Part shown: positions 51,623 to 61,415 of the stretch, piece by piece
How the letters are laid out: every line of letters starts with the position of its first letter
Position numbering within the stretch: the stretch's first letter is position 1
Source: Sulfuricurvum sp.
GTDB lineage: Bacteria > Campylobacterota > Campylobacteria > Campylobacterales > Sulfurimonadaceae
Direction of reading: 5' to 3'
Length of the DNA: 64,000 nucleotides
NCBI GenBank assembly: GCA_028710885.1
Contig: JAQTTG010000001.1
Location: forward strand, 310,001-374,000
The notes under the pieces: model-generated
Databases searched by the model: none
Seen by the model: only the letters and a program-made list of their open reading frames with translations
Told to the model about the DNA's origin: nothing
Program-made: the position numbers and the translations under genes

Positions 51623-52840
51623 TTATAAGTGTGTAATTTCCCCTCGGCACAGGGACATAATTACCCTACCTTGCAAAGTCTCATTTTTATAAAGACTGTG
51701 ATGATGCGTCACTTGCGTCGTTTGATTCGGGTCAAAAAGAATAAGATCAACTTTTGATCCCACAGTAATTTCACCACTTTTTATTCCAATATGATTTCCA
51801 GTAACCTGAGAAGTACACTGAATCAATCGATTCAGTGTAATGATGCCACCTTTTATCAAATAGGTATATAACAACGGTAAATATTCGGTGATGGATGTTG
51901 TGCCGTAACTAGCATCAAAGAAAGTTATATCTTTATGCACATCCGAATTAGGCTGATGAAGCGATGTCAAAGAATGAATATCTCCAGATTTTAATGCTTC
52001 GATCAATAAAAGACGTTTTGTTTCACTTACCAAAGGAGGATCTATCTTTGCATCCGAATCAAATCCAAGACATGCTGAATCATTTTTACATAAATGGTGA
52101 ATAGCAACTTCACATTGAACATCTACTCCACTTTTACGTGCATCCGAGATTAATGCTATCGATCTTGGTTCCGTAACGCTTTTAAAAACAATTTTAATAT
52201 CAAAATAACGTGCAATTTCAATCATGGATGCAATATGAACTACTTCACTCATCGGGGAAATCCCCGGAAGACCCAGTTGCGCTGCAATAGCACCATCAGC
52301 CATCACACCACTCTCAAAAAGACTTTTCTCTTCGGCTTTATAAAACAATGTTTTATCGGCCATTTTGAGATATTGTGCAATGCGACTGATACGATTATAA
52401 TCATCAATTGTAGAGGTGTGGACGGCAACAGATCCTTTTTTCAACATAATCGCAATATTACTCAGTGCACCTGAATCATTTAATGCACTCACCGATGCTT
52501 CAAGTGTTGCCCCATGACTAAGATATCGATGTTGCTGAACAAACTCCAAAGTTATCTCATTATCTATACGAGGTTTCGAATCACTGGCTAAAACTACAGT
52601 GGTCACTCCACCGCTTAATGCCCGACGTGAAAGTTTTTCCAAATTTGTACCGTTAAGTTGAGTATCTTTCAGCCGAACATCCGTATCGACCAGTCCTGGA
52701 AGTAAATAACACCCCGAAGCCAATATTTTTTCATCTCCTGAAAGGTTGCTTCCGATTTCGGTTACAACTCCATCTTCGATACGTATCTCTTCTCGACGTT
52801 CTCCGTTAATATCACAGATAATTGCGCCTGAAATGATCAT
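51623..52840 (-). CDS. Dihydroorotase-like protein, probably non-catalytic (PyrC'/PyrX type)
   Basis: I start at ATG 52840, seven bases after GGAG. The 405-residue amidohydrolase-fold protein aligns with type I dihydroorotase, but the metal HxH motif (normally PGLIDxHVHLR) reads PGLVDTDVRLKDT. The later metal His positions are also changed (FYKAEE, VFKSVTEP). The C-terminal EITVGSKVDLILFDP is retained. Such pseudo-dihydroorotases support aspartate transcarbamoylase assembly in other bacteria. Confidence 0.85.
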   Translation of the reverse strand: MIISGAIICDINGERREEIRIEDGVVTEIGSNLSGDEKILASGCYLLPGLVDTDVRLKDTQLNGTNLEKLSRRALSGGVTTVVLASDSKPRIDNEITLEFVQQHRYLSHGATLEASVSALNDSGALSNIAIMLKKGSVAVHTSTIDDYNRISRIAQYLKMADKTLFYKAEEKSLFESGVMADGAIAAQLGLPGISPMSEVVHIASMIEIARYFDIKIVFKSVTEPRSIALISDARKSGVDVQCEVAIHHLCKNDSACLGFDSDAKIDPPLVSETKRLLLIEALKSGDIHSLTSLHQPNSDVHKDITFFDASYGTTSITEYLPLLYTYLIKGGIITLNRLIQCTSQVTGNHIGIKSGEITVGSKVDLILFDPNQTTQVTHHHSLYKNETLQGRVIMSLCRGEITHL

Positions 52841-52903
52841 AATTAACTCCCGTTCGCTATAATTACACCATTTTAGTCTAAGAAATGTTTGAAAAGGATT
52901 AGA

Positions 52904-53266
52904 GTGCGTAAAATTATACTTATAGCTTTGCCTTTTATCGCACTCTTGGCATCCCCCTCTACTTATGAAGAAGGCAAAAGAATCTATTTTTCCAAAGGAT
53001 GCAATGGTTGTCATGGTGTTTCCGCCAGTGGAACCAATACCTATCCAGCACTTGCATTTCGACGAAAACCATTTTTAATTTACAAGCTTAAAAGACTCCG
53101 TGCAAAACAAGGTGACACCCAACTTTCCCAAATGATGATCCCATTTGCTATGGGACTAAACGATGCACAAATCGATGCAGTAACCACCTTTCTTAGCGAA
53201 TATCATGAGCAAGAAAGCGAAAAATATTGTCCGGATGATTCCAATACCGGTGGTGGAAGCTCATGA
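52904..53266 (+). CDS. Class I c-type cytochrome
   Basis: GTG 52904 has AAGGA about six bases upstream; an in-frame TTG at 52889 is less likely. The 120-residue product has a signal peptide, one heme motif CNGCHG near residue 33, and an axial Met in MMIPFAMGL. A Gly/Ser tail follows. It is a small periplasmic electron carrier. It overlaps lpxB by four bases. Confidence 0.88.
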   Translation: MRKIILIALPFIALLASPSTYEEGKRIYFSKGCNGCHGVSASGTNTYPALAFRRKPFLIYKLKRLRAKQGDTQLSQMMIPFAMGLNDAQIDAVTTFLSEYHEQESEKYCPDDSNTGGGSS

Positions 53267-54312
53267 AACTTCTCGTCAGTGCATTGGAGCACTCCGCTAA
53301 CATTCATCTTAAATACTTAGTAAAAGAGTTAGGAAGCGACATTGAATTGTCTGGAATTTTTGATGCTTCTTTGGGTAAAAGTATTGTTGATTTGCGTTCT
53401 ACGTCTATTATGGGATTCGTTGATGCAATCAAGAAACTCCGCTTCTTTTTTCGACTTAAAGATCAGATGGTTGATTTGGCTGCTGATGCCGATAAAGTAT
53501 TACTGATTGATTCTTCCGGATTTAATCTCCCATTAGCCAAAGCAATCCGTAAACGCTATCCTGAAAAAGAGATAATTTATTATATCCTTCCCCAAGCATG
53601 GGCATGGAAGAAAAAGCGTATTCCTGTTTTAGAAAAAACAATTACGCACTTGTGCTCTATCCTCCCGTTCGAACCCGCATACTACTCTAAAAAAGCCCCT
53701 ATCGAATATGTTGGGCACCCTCTATTGGATGAAATTACCGTTCATAAAACAGATTTTGAACCAAAAGGGAAAATCACTTTTATGCCAGGAAGCCGTCCTG
53801 GTGAAATCAAGCGTCTCATGAGTGTTTTTCGCGAATTACGGACCATGATTGATTCTCGTGCTCTGATCGTCATCCCGCCCCATTTTACAGATGAACAAAT
53901 TTCAGAACTCTATGGGGATATTTCAACCTTTGAAATCACCCATGAAGCGCACCAGAGTTTAGCAGATTCAGATTTTGCATTTATTTGCAGTGGTACAGCT
54001 ACCCTGGAAGCTTCGCTTATCGGTACCCCTTTTGTCTTGGTTTACATTGCGAAATCTCTCGATTATGCTATTGGAAGAGCTTTGGTCAAACTCAAATATG
54101 CCGGTCTTGGAAATATATTATTCGATCACCAATATCATCGACCGATTCATCCTGAATTCATTCAAAACGAAGTCAATGCTCAAAATCTGTATAATGCGTA
54201 TTGTCAAATGGATAAAGAAGCTTTTTTCAACGATACTGCGCAACTGCATGATCTATTAAAACATGGCAGTGCTGTCCGTGTCAGTCAAATAATCAAGGAA
54301 CACAATGTTTAG
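53263..54312 (+). CDS. lpxB: Lipid-A-disaccharide synthase LpxB
   Basis: This 349-residue glycosyltransferase of lipid A synthesis contains YYILPQAWAWKKKRI, EYVGHPLLDE, FMPGSRPGEIKRL and CSGTATLEASLIGTPFVLVY, all LpxB signatures. Its start overlaps the cytochrome stop by ATGA and its stop overlaps the next gene by eight bases. Confidence 0.94.
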   Translation: MKLLVSALEHSANIHLKYLVKELGSDIELSGIFDASLGKSIVDLRSTSIMGFVDAIKKLRFFFRLKDQMVDLAADADKVLLIDSSGFNLPLAKAIRKRYPEKEIIYYILPQAWAWKKKRIPVLEKTITHLCSILPFEPAYYSKKAPIEYVGHPLLDEITVHKTDFEPKGKITFMPGSRPGEIKRLMSVFRELRTMIDSRALIVIPPHFTDEQISELYGDISTFEITHEAHQSLADSDFAFICSGTATLEASLIGTPFVLVYIAKSLDYAIGRALVKLKYAGLGNILFDHQYHRPIHPEFIQNEVNAQNLYNAYCQMDKEAFFNDTAQLHDLLKHGSAVRVSQIIKEHNV

Positions 54313-54832
54313 AATTTTTTCATGGATCAAAAACAAAGTACGAAGTTTTACTGATGATAAAATTATCCCTTATGTTTTTACCCTGAGCGATGGACCTATG
54401 CTTTTTCGAGATTTACTCAAAACCAATAAAATGTATCAAGATGGATTAAAGCTAGAAGGAAAAATACCAGGTTTTCGCCTCAGTACCGGTAGAAGTTTTC
54501 TTGTTTTTATAGGGCTTTGGAATCTAATAATTTTACCTATTTCCATTGTCTTTCACCCGCTATTGGCCAAAATTGATTGCCATTTACTGATTATTATGGC
54601 CATTTTATTTACCGGGATGTTTTTTGCAACCTATTCAATCTTTAAAGAATATCTCATCGATACTGTTGCATTGCGTATTATTCAAACTGCATGGGAAAAT
54701 CATTTTCCCCATTTTGATTACGATCTACACTCAAAAGAAGTAGCAAAAATTTATTCTGAAGCACTCGAAAAAGAGATACCGCACAAAAATATGCAACTAT
54801 ATATTTTAGATAAATTAGTAGAGAAAAAATAA
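54305..54832 (+). CDS. Membrane protein downstream of lpxB, hypothetical
   Basis: This 175-residue protein has two membrane helices near residues 65-82 and 93-112, a basic N-terminus and a cytoplasmic helical tail. It overlaps lpxB by eight bases, so it may act in the envelope. The family is not recognised. Confidence 0.55.
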   Translation: MFRIFSWIKNKVRSFTDDKIIPYVFTLSDGPMLFRDLLKTNKMYQDGLKLEGKIPGFRLSTGRSFLVFIGLWNLIILPISIVFHPLLAKIDCHLLIIMAILFTGMFFATYSIFKEYLIDTVALRIIQTAWENHFPHFDYDLHSKEVAKIYSEALEKEIPHKNMQLYILDKLVEKK

Positions 54833-54836
54833 TCTA

Positions 54837-55616
54837 CTAAAAAAAATAGACTAAATCAAAATATGCCTTACTCTCAGGCTGATCTGTCTCCAAGCTTTTT
54901 ATGACACTAAGTGAGGTTTTTACTTTCTTGTTAATATTATGTTTATGTGAAAATTTGATTTTTTTATTCGGTCGAAGAGTTTGGTCTGTATCCTGAACCA
55001 ACATATATGATGCATTAATCGAAGTATCAGTACCATCAGTATAAGTGACCCCTGTAGCATAACTATAAGGATTACGATACGGTGTGCTTTCCATATGAGG
55101 AGTATCCAACAACGAATAACTCCCCTCTGCAAAAACATTATAAACATCATCAACGGGATAAAGTGCTTTGAGCATGCTCGTATATTTCATAGAATCAGTT
55201 TGATCATTGGCAGTTTTAAGGGGTATAGTAACGTTTTCGGAAGCATTTAGAGATAAAGTATTCCAAAATTGTTTTTGATATTGCACCAACAGATTTGTTT
55301 TTCCCAGCGAAGGGGTATTATCAAATCTGCTTTGCATGTAAGAACCTTGAAGTTTTGCTGAAAAAATATCTCTCGCATATTGAGCATCCATCGATATCGT
55401 TTCAAAAGTGCCTTTTTTCTTTAAGTCATACTTCATGGTTGTTACACCGCCAAATACCTGCGATGGAACTGAATTTTGAGAGTACTGAATAACTTTTTTC
55501 TCACATTCATCCTGATGATAATCCCATGTCAATAACGACTTGTCGCAAATATTATCATACTCTGCACCAGATACTATAGTCGCAAACATAACCAATATAA
55601 CGCTATAGCTTTGCAC
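54837..55616 (-). CDS. Exported beta-rich protein, hypothetical
   Basis: This 259-residue protein has a signal peptide (cleavage near VSGAE, residue 18). Alternating hydrophobic patterns and an aromatic C-terminus (AYFDLVYFF) are consistent with an outer-membrane beta-barrel. I see no specific family. It converges on the gene downstream of lpxB. Confidence 0.55.
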   Translation of the reverse strand: MQSYSVILVMFATIVSGAEYDNICDKSLLTWDYHQDECEKKVIQYSQNSVPSQVFGGVTTMKYDLKKKGTFETISMDAQYARDIFSAKLQGSYMQSRFDNTPSLGKTNLLVQYQKQFWNTLSLNASENVTIPLKTANDQTDSMKYTSMLKALYPVDDVYNVFAEGSYSLLDTPHMESTPYRNPYSYATGVTYTDGTDTSINASYMLVQDTDQTLRPNKKIKFSHKHNINKKVKTSLSVIKSLETDQPESKAYFDLVYFF

Positions 55617-55695
55617 TTCTAAATACCTATTGATTGATCTATTTCATCTTATATATCTAAATGTATCTAAAAATAGTTAAGCTTTTGTTGAGGAA

Positions 55696-56079
55696 TTAAC
55701 GGCTTAGAATGATCATCCGAGCCAAATCACTGTCCATATTGAGCAGGTGCGTACGAAACCAATCCCCCAATCGATCTTTCACATATGCTTTCGCAAATAT
55801 CAGTTTTTTGCTTGATACTTTTTCCCGAAAGTAGTTCATTTCATCCAGCGCTTTTTGGTGCTCTTGCTTATGTTCGGCTTTGTTAGCATAGACGAGATGC
55901 TCCATATCCGCTTCTTCTTCGGCAAAGTGTCTTTGAGTATGGAGGATTACAGCATCAAAAGCGGCTGAAAAGTCACTATCAGAAGCATTTTTGAGGGCTT
56001 CAAACAATCCCCAGAACTCTTCGTGTCTTTGATCGATCGAATCTACCCCGACTTTTAGAGCATCCGGTAACTGTGACAT
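55696..56079 (-). CDS. Bacteriohemerythrin
   Basis: This 127-residue single-domain hemerythrin has di-iron ligands in DSIDQRHEEFW, LHTQRHFAEEE, HKQEHQ and FRTHLLNMDSDLA. It is soluble and cytoplasmic. It probably binds oxygen, as in other microaerophiles. Confidence 0.92.
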   Translation of the reverse strand: MSQLPDALKVGVDSIDQRHEEFWGLFEALKNASDSDFSAAFDAVILHTQRHFAEEEADMEHLVYANKAEHKQEHQKALDEMNYFREKVSSKKLIFAKAYVKDRLGDWFRTHLLNMDSDLARMIILSR

Positions 56080-56136
56080 AGAGAGCCTTTTTTATAAAGC
56101 TATTCAATTATCGTTCTACACTATAAAAGGCAAAAA

Positions 56137-56520
56137 CTACTTTTTATATTTTCCCAAAATTCCTATAAAATTAGGGATATTCGCTGCACCGTCATAGCGA
56201 CCTATTTTTTTCCCATTTGCATCCAAAAAATGAAATGTAGGTGTACCGATAAATCCTAAGCCATCTGGTATAAAATCGTTATGTATATCGATATGGACAG
56301 GTACAAACGATTTATCCACTTCTGAAACTACCATCTTTTCTTCAAAAACGATATCAGTCATATAGTCACATGCAGGACATCCCTCTTTTGAAAGCATTAC
56401 CATCACATTTTTTTTCTCTTTTTTTGCTTGCGCTAATGCCGCTTCATACGACGGTGCCCACTTGAGTTCGGCAAGAGCACAGCTTGCTAAAAGTGAAAGT
56501 GCTAAAATTATTTTTCCCAT
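56137..56520 (-). CDS. Periplasmic thioredoxin-fold protein
   Basis: This 127-residue protein has a signal peptide (cleavage near ALA, residue 17) and an active site CPACDYM near residue 47. FIGTPTFHFLDANGKKIGRYDG carries the cis-Pro. It overlaps dsbD by one base, so it is likely reduced by DsbD. Confidence 0.88.
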   Translation of the reverse strand: MGKIILALSLLASCALAELKWAPSYEAALAQAKKEKKNVMVMLSKEGCPACDYMTDIVFEEKMVVSEVDKSFVPVHIDIHNDFIPDGLGFIGTPTFHFLDANGKKIGRYDGAANIPNFIGILGKYKK

Positions 56521-58367
56521 TACAGTTTTCCTAAGTGATTTAAAAATTCTTGTGGCTCTTTAAAACCGACAATATCGTTATTTTCTTTATGTACACCATT
56601 TTCATCAAAGAACAAAATTGCTGGAGGACCGAAGATGCCAAATTTTTGACTGATCGTTTTTGCAGCGTCATCATTTGCGGTCAAATTAACTTGGACAAGA
56701 ACAAAGTTGTCCATTGCCGTTTTAACCTTCTCGTCACTAAATGTTTTATCTTCAAATTCTTTGCACGCAGTACACCAATCGGCATAAAAATCAACCATCA
56801 CACGCTTGCCTTTGTTCTCTGCCAAAATAGCATCCAACTCTTCGATAGAGGTGATTCTCACAAATTTTTTATGCTGAGATTCATTCACGACCGCCAATCC
56901 TTGAGTAGGGAGAAATGGGTTGAGTGGATGAAGAGGATTTTTTGCTCCCGCCATACCACCTAAAAGTAATGACATCCCATAAAGTAAAATAATAATCCCT
57001 AATGCTTTTTTATTCGAATGTGCACAACGAAGACAATTTGAAGGAATTGGTTCAAGTGCTCCAATATTAATGGCAATAAATACCGCTAATCCTCCCCAAA
57101 GCATCATAGAAATATTTTCGTCGATAATACGGCTAATCATCCAAATCGAAATACCGATCAGCATCACACCAAAAATCGATTTAACATTATCCATCCATAC
57201 ACCCGGTCGAGGCATAAATTTACCTGCACTGGTTCCGATAGCAATCAATGGAACACCCATACCGATACTGAGGGAAAAAAGAGCTACACCACCGAGCACT
57301 GCATCACCGGTTTGCCCGATATAAATCAATGCACCTGCAAGTGGAGCTGCAACACACGGTCCGACGATAAGAGCAGATAAAAACCCCATGATAGCGATAC
57401 CAACCACACCACTTTGTGATCCGCTGACTTTAGTAATTTTAGACTGAATTGCATTAGGAATTTGAAGTTCAAACAGATCAAACATTGACATTGCCAAAAC
57501 AACAAAGATGAGAGAAAAGAGTGTAATTATCCACGGCGTTTGAAATGCTGCTTGAAGATTCGCGCCAAACAACCCTGCCAAAATACCCGCTATCGTATAA
57601 GCAACCGCCATAGAGAGAACATAAACGACTGAAAGCCAAAATGCACGCTTTGTCCCTAATCCTGCCCCCTGAGCCATAATAACCGATGAGATAATAGGAA
57701 TCATCGGAAATACACATGGTGTCAATGCCAAAAGCAATCCGAATCCAAAAAAGCTAAAGATTATAAACCAAAGGCTTCCCCCTTTAATAACTCCAGCGAT
57801 TTGATCGGTTTCAGACCCTTTGGTAGCTACTTTTTGATTGGTTTTAGGCTCTGGAACTTCTGCTTTGGGTGTTGGAGCAGATATCACATCAATAGCACTG
57901 ATCGTCGCATCCGGAGCTTTGAGAATGGATGATTCTTTTTTTACATCGCTTGAGAGTTTATCAGTATTGACGACAACTTCCAAAGTCGACTCAATCGGTT
58001 CGTAGCATAACCCTGCACTTGAACACCCTTGATAAGAGACTTTTATTTTTATCTTTTTATCACCACTAAGCTCTTTAGTTTTTGTCAAAGAAATACGGAC
58101 AGCCGGTGAAGTCTCATAGACTTTTTCACCGTCAAGCTCAGTCGGTTTAGCCATCGTGATCGATTTAAAATCAATACCGTCATTTTTATCGATATCTTCA
58201 ACTTTTAGTTTATCGGCATAAATATGGATTTGATCCCCCATCACAATCTCAACACCGAGTGTTTTAGAATCGATCATTTTAGCAGAGGGTTTAAATGCCT
58301 CATCAGGCTGTAAAAATCCAACAGCCCAAACATTTAAAGAAATCAGTAAAAACAATAGGAAGCGCAT
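56520..58367 (-). CDS. dsbD: Thiol:disulfide interchange protein DsbD
   Basis: This 615-residue protein has three parts. A periplasmic alpha domain carries CSSAGLCYEP, eight central membrane helices carry TPCVFPMIPIISS and VGPCVAAPLAG, and a C-terminal thioredoxin domain carries DWCTACKEFE. It moves electrons from cytoplasmic thioredoxin to the periplasm, for example for cytochrome c maturation, which suits the many c-type cytochromes here. Confidence 0.95.
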   Translation of the reverse strand: MRFLLFLLISLNVWAVGFLQPDEAFKPSAKMIDSKTLGVEIVMGDQIHIYADKLKVEDIDKNDGIDFKSITMAKPTELDGEKVYETSPAVRISLTKTKELSGDKKIKIKVSYQGCSSAGLCYEPIESTLEVVVNTDKLSSDVKKESSILKAPDATISAIDVISAPTPKAEVPEPKTNQKVATKGSETDQIAGVIKGGSLWFIIFSFFGFGLLLALTPCVFPMIPIISSVIMAQGAGLGTKRAFWLSVVYVLSMAVAYTIAGILAGLFGANLQAAFQTPWIITLFSLIFVVLAMSMFDLFELQIPNAIQSKITKVSGSQSGVVGIAIMGFLSALIVGPCVAAPLAGALIYIGQTGDAVLGGVALFSLSIGMGVPLIAIGTSAGKFMPRPGVWMDNVKSIFGVMLIGISIWMISRIIDENISMMLWGGLAVFIAINIGALEPIPSNCLRCAHSNKKALGIIILLYGMSLLLGGMAGAKNPLHPLNPFLPTQGLAVVNESQHKKFVRITSIEELDAILAENKGKRVMVDFYADWCTACKEFEDKTFSDEKVKTAMDNFVLVQVNLTANDDAAKTISQKFGIFGPPAILFFDENGVHKENNDIVGFKEPQEFLNHLGKL

Positions 58368-58506
58368 ACTTTAACCTTATGAAAATTTCATCTCTATTTT
58401 ATCGCAATTAACTGTTACAAAACTCAGTGAGCAACATTGTTAATATTTTTCAGCTTACTCATAGACTCAGATGCTACACTACCCTCACTTATCTATGGAG
58501 TTTATC

Positions 58507-60423
58507 ATGTCAAACCGTCTCGCCCTCGAAGATTCTCCTTACCTTCAACAGCATAAAAACAATCCTCTCGATTGGTATCCATGGTGTAACGAAGCATTTG
58601 AACGTGCGAAGACGGAGCATAAAGCAATCTTTATTTCAATAGGTTACAGCAGTTGTCATTGGTGTCATGTCATGGAGCATGAAGTATTTGAAAATCCCGA
58701 GATTGCCGCTTTTGTCAATCAACATTTCATCTGTATCAAAGTAGATCGTGAAGAGCGCCCCGACATCGATAAACACTACCAAGAGCTTCACAACCTTCTC
58801 AACCGGCGTGCAGGAGGATGGCCGCTTTCGATCTTTTGTACTCCGGAAAATAAACCTTTTTACGCCGCTACCTATATTCCACCGCATAACCAAAATCAGA
58901 TGATGGGGTTTAGTGAACTTACGGCTATCATTGCAGAAAAAATAGCTCAAAACGATGAAAAACTTTTTCAAAACGCTGATGAAATTACCACATTTATGCG
59001 TCCGAAAAATGAGAATATCCAAGCAACCGTGTTAAATGACAAAATTATTACCCAATTTACCCTCCAAGCACAGCACAACTATGATGCCGAAAATGGTGGA
59101 TTCTCAAAATCGCCGAAATTCCCCCATGTCTCAACCCTCAGAACTTTGATGACAATCAATCGACTTGCTCCCAATGCCGATATTAAAACCATACTTACCC
59201 ATACTCTCGATTCTATGGCATTGGGTGGAATGTATGACTTAATCGATGGTGGATTTTGCCGTTACAGTACCGATTCCGCATGGCTTGTTCCCCATTTTGA
59301 AAAAATGACCTATGATAATGCCCTCCTTTGTACTCTATATACCGAAGCAGGTATGCTTTACAGTAATGCTCATTATCTCCGTATTGCCCAAGAGAGTGCC
59401 AATTTTATGATCCATTTTATGATGGAAGATGACCTCTTTTACAGTGCCAGTGATGCTGATAGCGAAGGTCATGAAGGAAAATATTTTGTATACAGCTACG
59501 ATGAAATCATAAGTGCACTTGAAAAGTGTTCAGTAGAGAATCCCCATGAAGCCGCTAAAATCATCGGTGCATCCGCTAAGGGAAATTTTGAGGAACATTG
59601 CATACTCCGACTAGATTTACATGAACGTCCTGAATGGTTTGAAATACTCCGCATAGAATTATCTCGTATACGGCAATCTCGTATCTATCCATTTATCGAC
59701 CGCAAAGTTATCACGGCATGGAATGCAATGATGATCAGAGCTTTATTTATTTTAGGACGCCATATTCATGATTACCGTACACAGGCGATTAAATGTCTCA
59801 AAAAACTCTCTTCAACCATGATCATAGAAGGTTCACTTAAGCACTCTACTCTCATCCATAAAAAACCAAAAATAGACGCTTTTTTGGAAGACTATGCTTA
59901 CCTATGTCAGGCGCTGTTAGAAGGGTATCAGGTAACATTGGATGAGACTTATCTAATCGAAGCACAACGTCTGAGTAATAAAGCACTGGAACTTTTTTAT
60001 GAAGAAGGAAAATGGTACTTTAGTCGAGGGGAATTTACTACCCTTGCCGAATTGGATGATAGCACCTATCCCAGTGCAATATCAGTGATGATTGATGTTT
60101 TACTCTCACTCGGACTATTGGTCGATCCAAAATATCGCCGATTCGCATTTAAAAGCCTCGAATACAGTTCTCTCAAACTCATGAAAACTCCAATCTATTA
60201 TCCGACACTCACCGAACAAACCATCCGATATCTCAACGAGCAACGGCTCATCAAGAACTCATCCAAAAATCTTTTAACCATTGATGAGATATTCAACTAT
60301 CCATTTGTACTTCTCCAAAATGATGAAACACTAGAAGAATTTACGATTTGCGGTGAGAATTCGTGCTATACAAGTACACAAGAGATATCAAAACTTGACG
60401 AATTAATTACTTCAACGCTATAA
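58507..60423 (+). CDS. Thioredoxin-domain YyaL/spermatogenesis-associated-20-like protein
   Basis: ATG 58507 has GGAG six bases upstream; an earlier in-frame ATG at 58471 is less likely. The 638-residue product has an N-terminal DUF255 thioredoxin-like domain with [14 protein letters not shown] and [15 protein letters not shown] in a C-terminal alpha/alpha toroid. The function is not established. The family is broadly conserved. Confidence 0.9.
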   Translation: MSNRLALEDSPYLQQHKNNPLDWYPWCNEAFERAKTEHKAIFISIGYSSCHWCHVMEHEVFENPEIAAFVNQHFICIKVDREERPDIDKHYQELHNLLNRRAGGWPLSIFCTPENKPFYAATYIPPHNQNQMMGFSELTAIIAEKIAQNDEKLFQNADEITTFMRPKNENIQATVLNDKIITQFTLQAQHNYDAENGGFSKSPKFPHVSTLRTLMTINRLAPNADIKTILTHTLDSMALGGMYDLIDGGFCRYSTDSAWLVPHFEKMTYDNALLCTLYTEAGMLYSNAHYLRIAQESANFMIHFMMEDDLFYSASDADSEGHEGKYFVYSYDEIISALEKCSVENPHEAAKIIGASAKGNFEEHCILRLDLHERPEWFEILRIELSRIRQSRIYPFIDRKVITAWNAMMIRALFILGRHIHDYRTQAIKCLKKLSSTMIIEGSLKHSTLIHKKPKIDAFLEDYAYLCQALLEGYQVTLDETYLIEAQRLSNKALELFYEEGKWYFSRGEFTTLAELDDSTYPSAISVMIDVLLSLGLLVDPKYRRFAFKSLEYSSLKLMKTPIYYPTLTEQTIRYLNEQRLIKNSSKNLLTIDEIFNYPFVLLQNDETLEEFTICGENSCYTSTQEISKLDELITSTL

Positions 60424-60445
60424 TGAAGTAACATAAGGAGTAATA

Positions 60446-61384
60446 ATGGGCGCAAAACACTCTATGGCAACAGCTGAAATTGCTGAAGCCAAACAAATCG
60501 AAGATATAGTTCATGAAGATCGGCGTAGCGATAAAAAGGAAAAATCTGATAACAAGAGCAAAGAAGAACGTCTCCCTATTTGGGTTAAAAAATCGGTACT
60601 GGAATATGAAAATGAGCTCAAAAAACTTCAAATAGAACTCCTTAAACTCCAAAATCATGTAAAAGAGAAAGGGCTCAAAGTTCTAATGATTTTTGAAGGA
60701 CGCGATGCTGCTGGCAAAGGGGGAACGATCAAACGTATCACCGAGCATCTCAATCCGCGCGGTGCACGTGTCGTTGCATTGGATAAACCCTCAGATGTTG
60801 AAAAAACACAATGGTATTTTCAACGCTATATCGAACATCTCCCAAGCGCAGGCGAGATGGTCTTTTTTGACCGTAGTTGGTATAACCGTGCTGGAGTTGA
60901 ACCTGTCATGGGGTTCTGCAGCGAGGAAGAGCATAAAGAATTTTTACATGAAGTGGGTGAGTACGAACGAATGCTAGTAAATTCGGGAATCATCCTCTTT
61001 AAATTCTATTTTTCTGTATCTAAAAATGAGCAAGCTGCACGTTTTAAAGAGCGAAAAACCGATCCTCTCAAACAATACAAGCTCTCTCCTGTTGATGCCC
61101 ATTCTCAACAATTATGGGACAAATATACCATTGCAAAATATTCAATGCTATTGGCCTCACATACTACACATTCCCCGTGGGTCATCATCCGCTCAGACAA
61201 TAAGAAAAAAGCGCGTATCAACTGTATACGTCATATTCTGAAACAAGTCGAATATCCTAAAAAAATCAAACCATCCGCACTCAAAACATCCGAAAAAATA
61301 TTACTCGATGGTGATGAAGAACTAAAACTTATGGAATCAAGTATGTCATTGAAAAAAAATGAAGAGTTTAATGAAAAAGGATAA
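60446..61384 (+). CDS. ppk2: Polyphosphate kinase 2
   Basis: This 312-residue single-domain PPK2 has Walker A EGRDAAGKGGTI, Walker B VFFDRSWYNRAGVEPVMGF, and the lid ERKTDPLKQYKLSPVD. It uses polyphosphate to phosphorylate nucleoside mono- or diphosphates. The N-terminal 40 residues are charged and probably disordered. Confidence 0.93.
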   Translation: MGAKHSMATAEIAEAKQIEDIVHEDRRSDKKEKSDNKSKEERLPIWVKKSVLEYENELKKLQIELLKLQNHVKEKGLKVLMIFEGRDAAGKGGTIKRITEHLNPRGARVVALDKPSDVEKTQWYFQRYIEHLPSAGEMVFFDRSWYNRAGVEPVMGFCSEEEHKEFLHEVGEYERMLVNSGIILFKFYFSVSKNEQAARFKERKTDPLKQYKLSPVDAHSQQLWDKYTIAKYSMLLASHTTHSPWVIIRSDNKKKARINCIRHILKQVEYPKKIKPSALKTSEKILLDGDEELKLMESSMSLKKNEEFNEKG

Positions 61385-61391
61385 ATGAAGC

Positions 61392-61407
61392 GGGGAAAAA
61401 AATCCCC
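61392..61407. terminator. Weak hairpin between ppk2 and thrC
   Basis: GGGGA, loop of six A's, TCCCC, in the 31-base gap between convergent genes. The stem is short. Confidence 0.4.
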
Positions 61408-61415
61408 AAGAAAAA

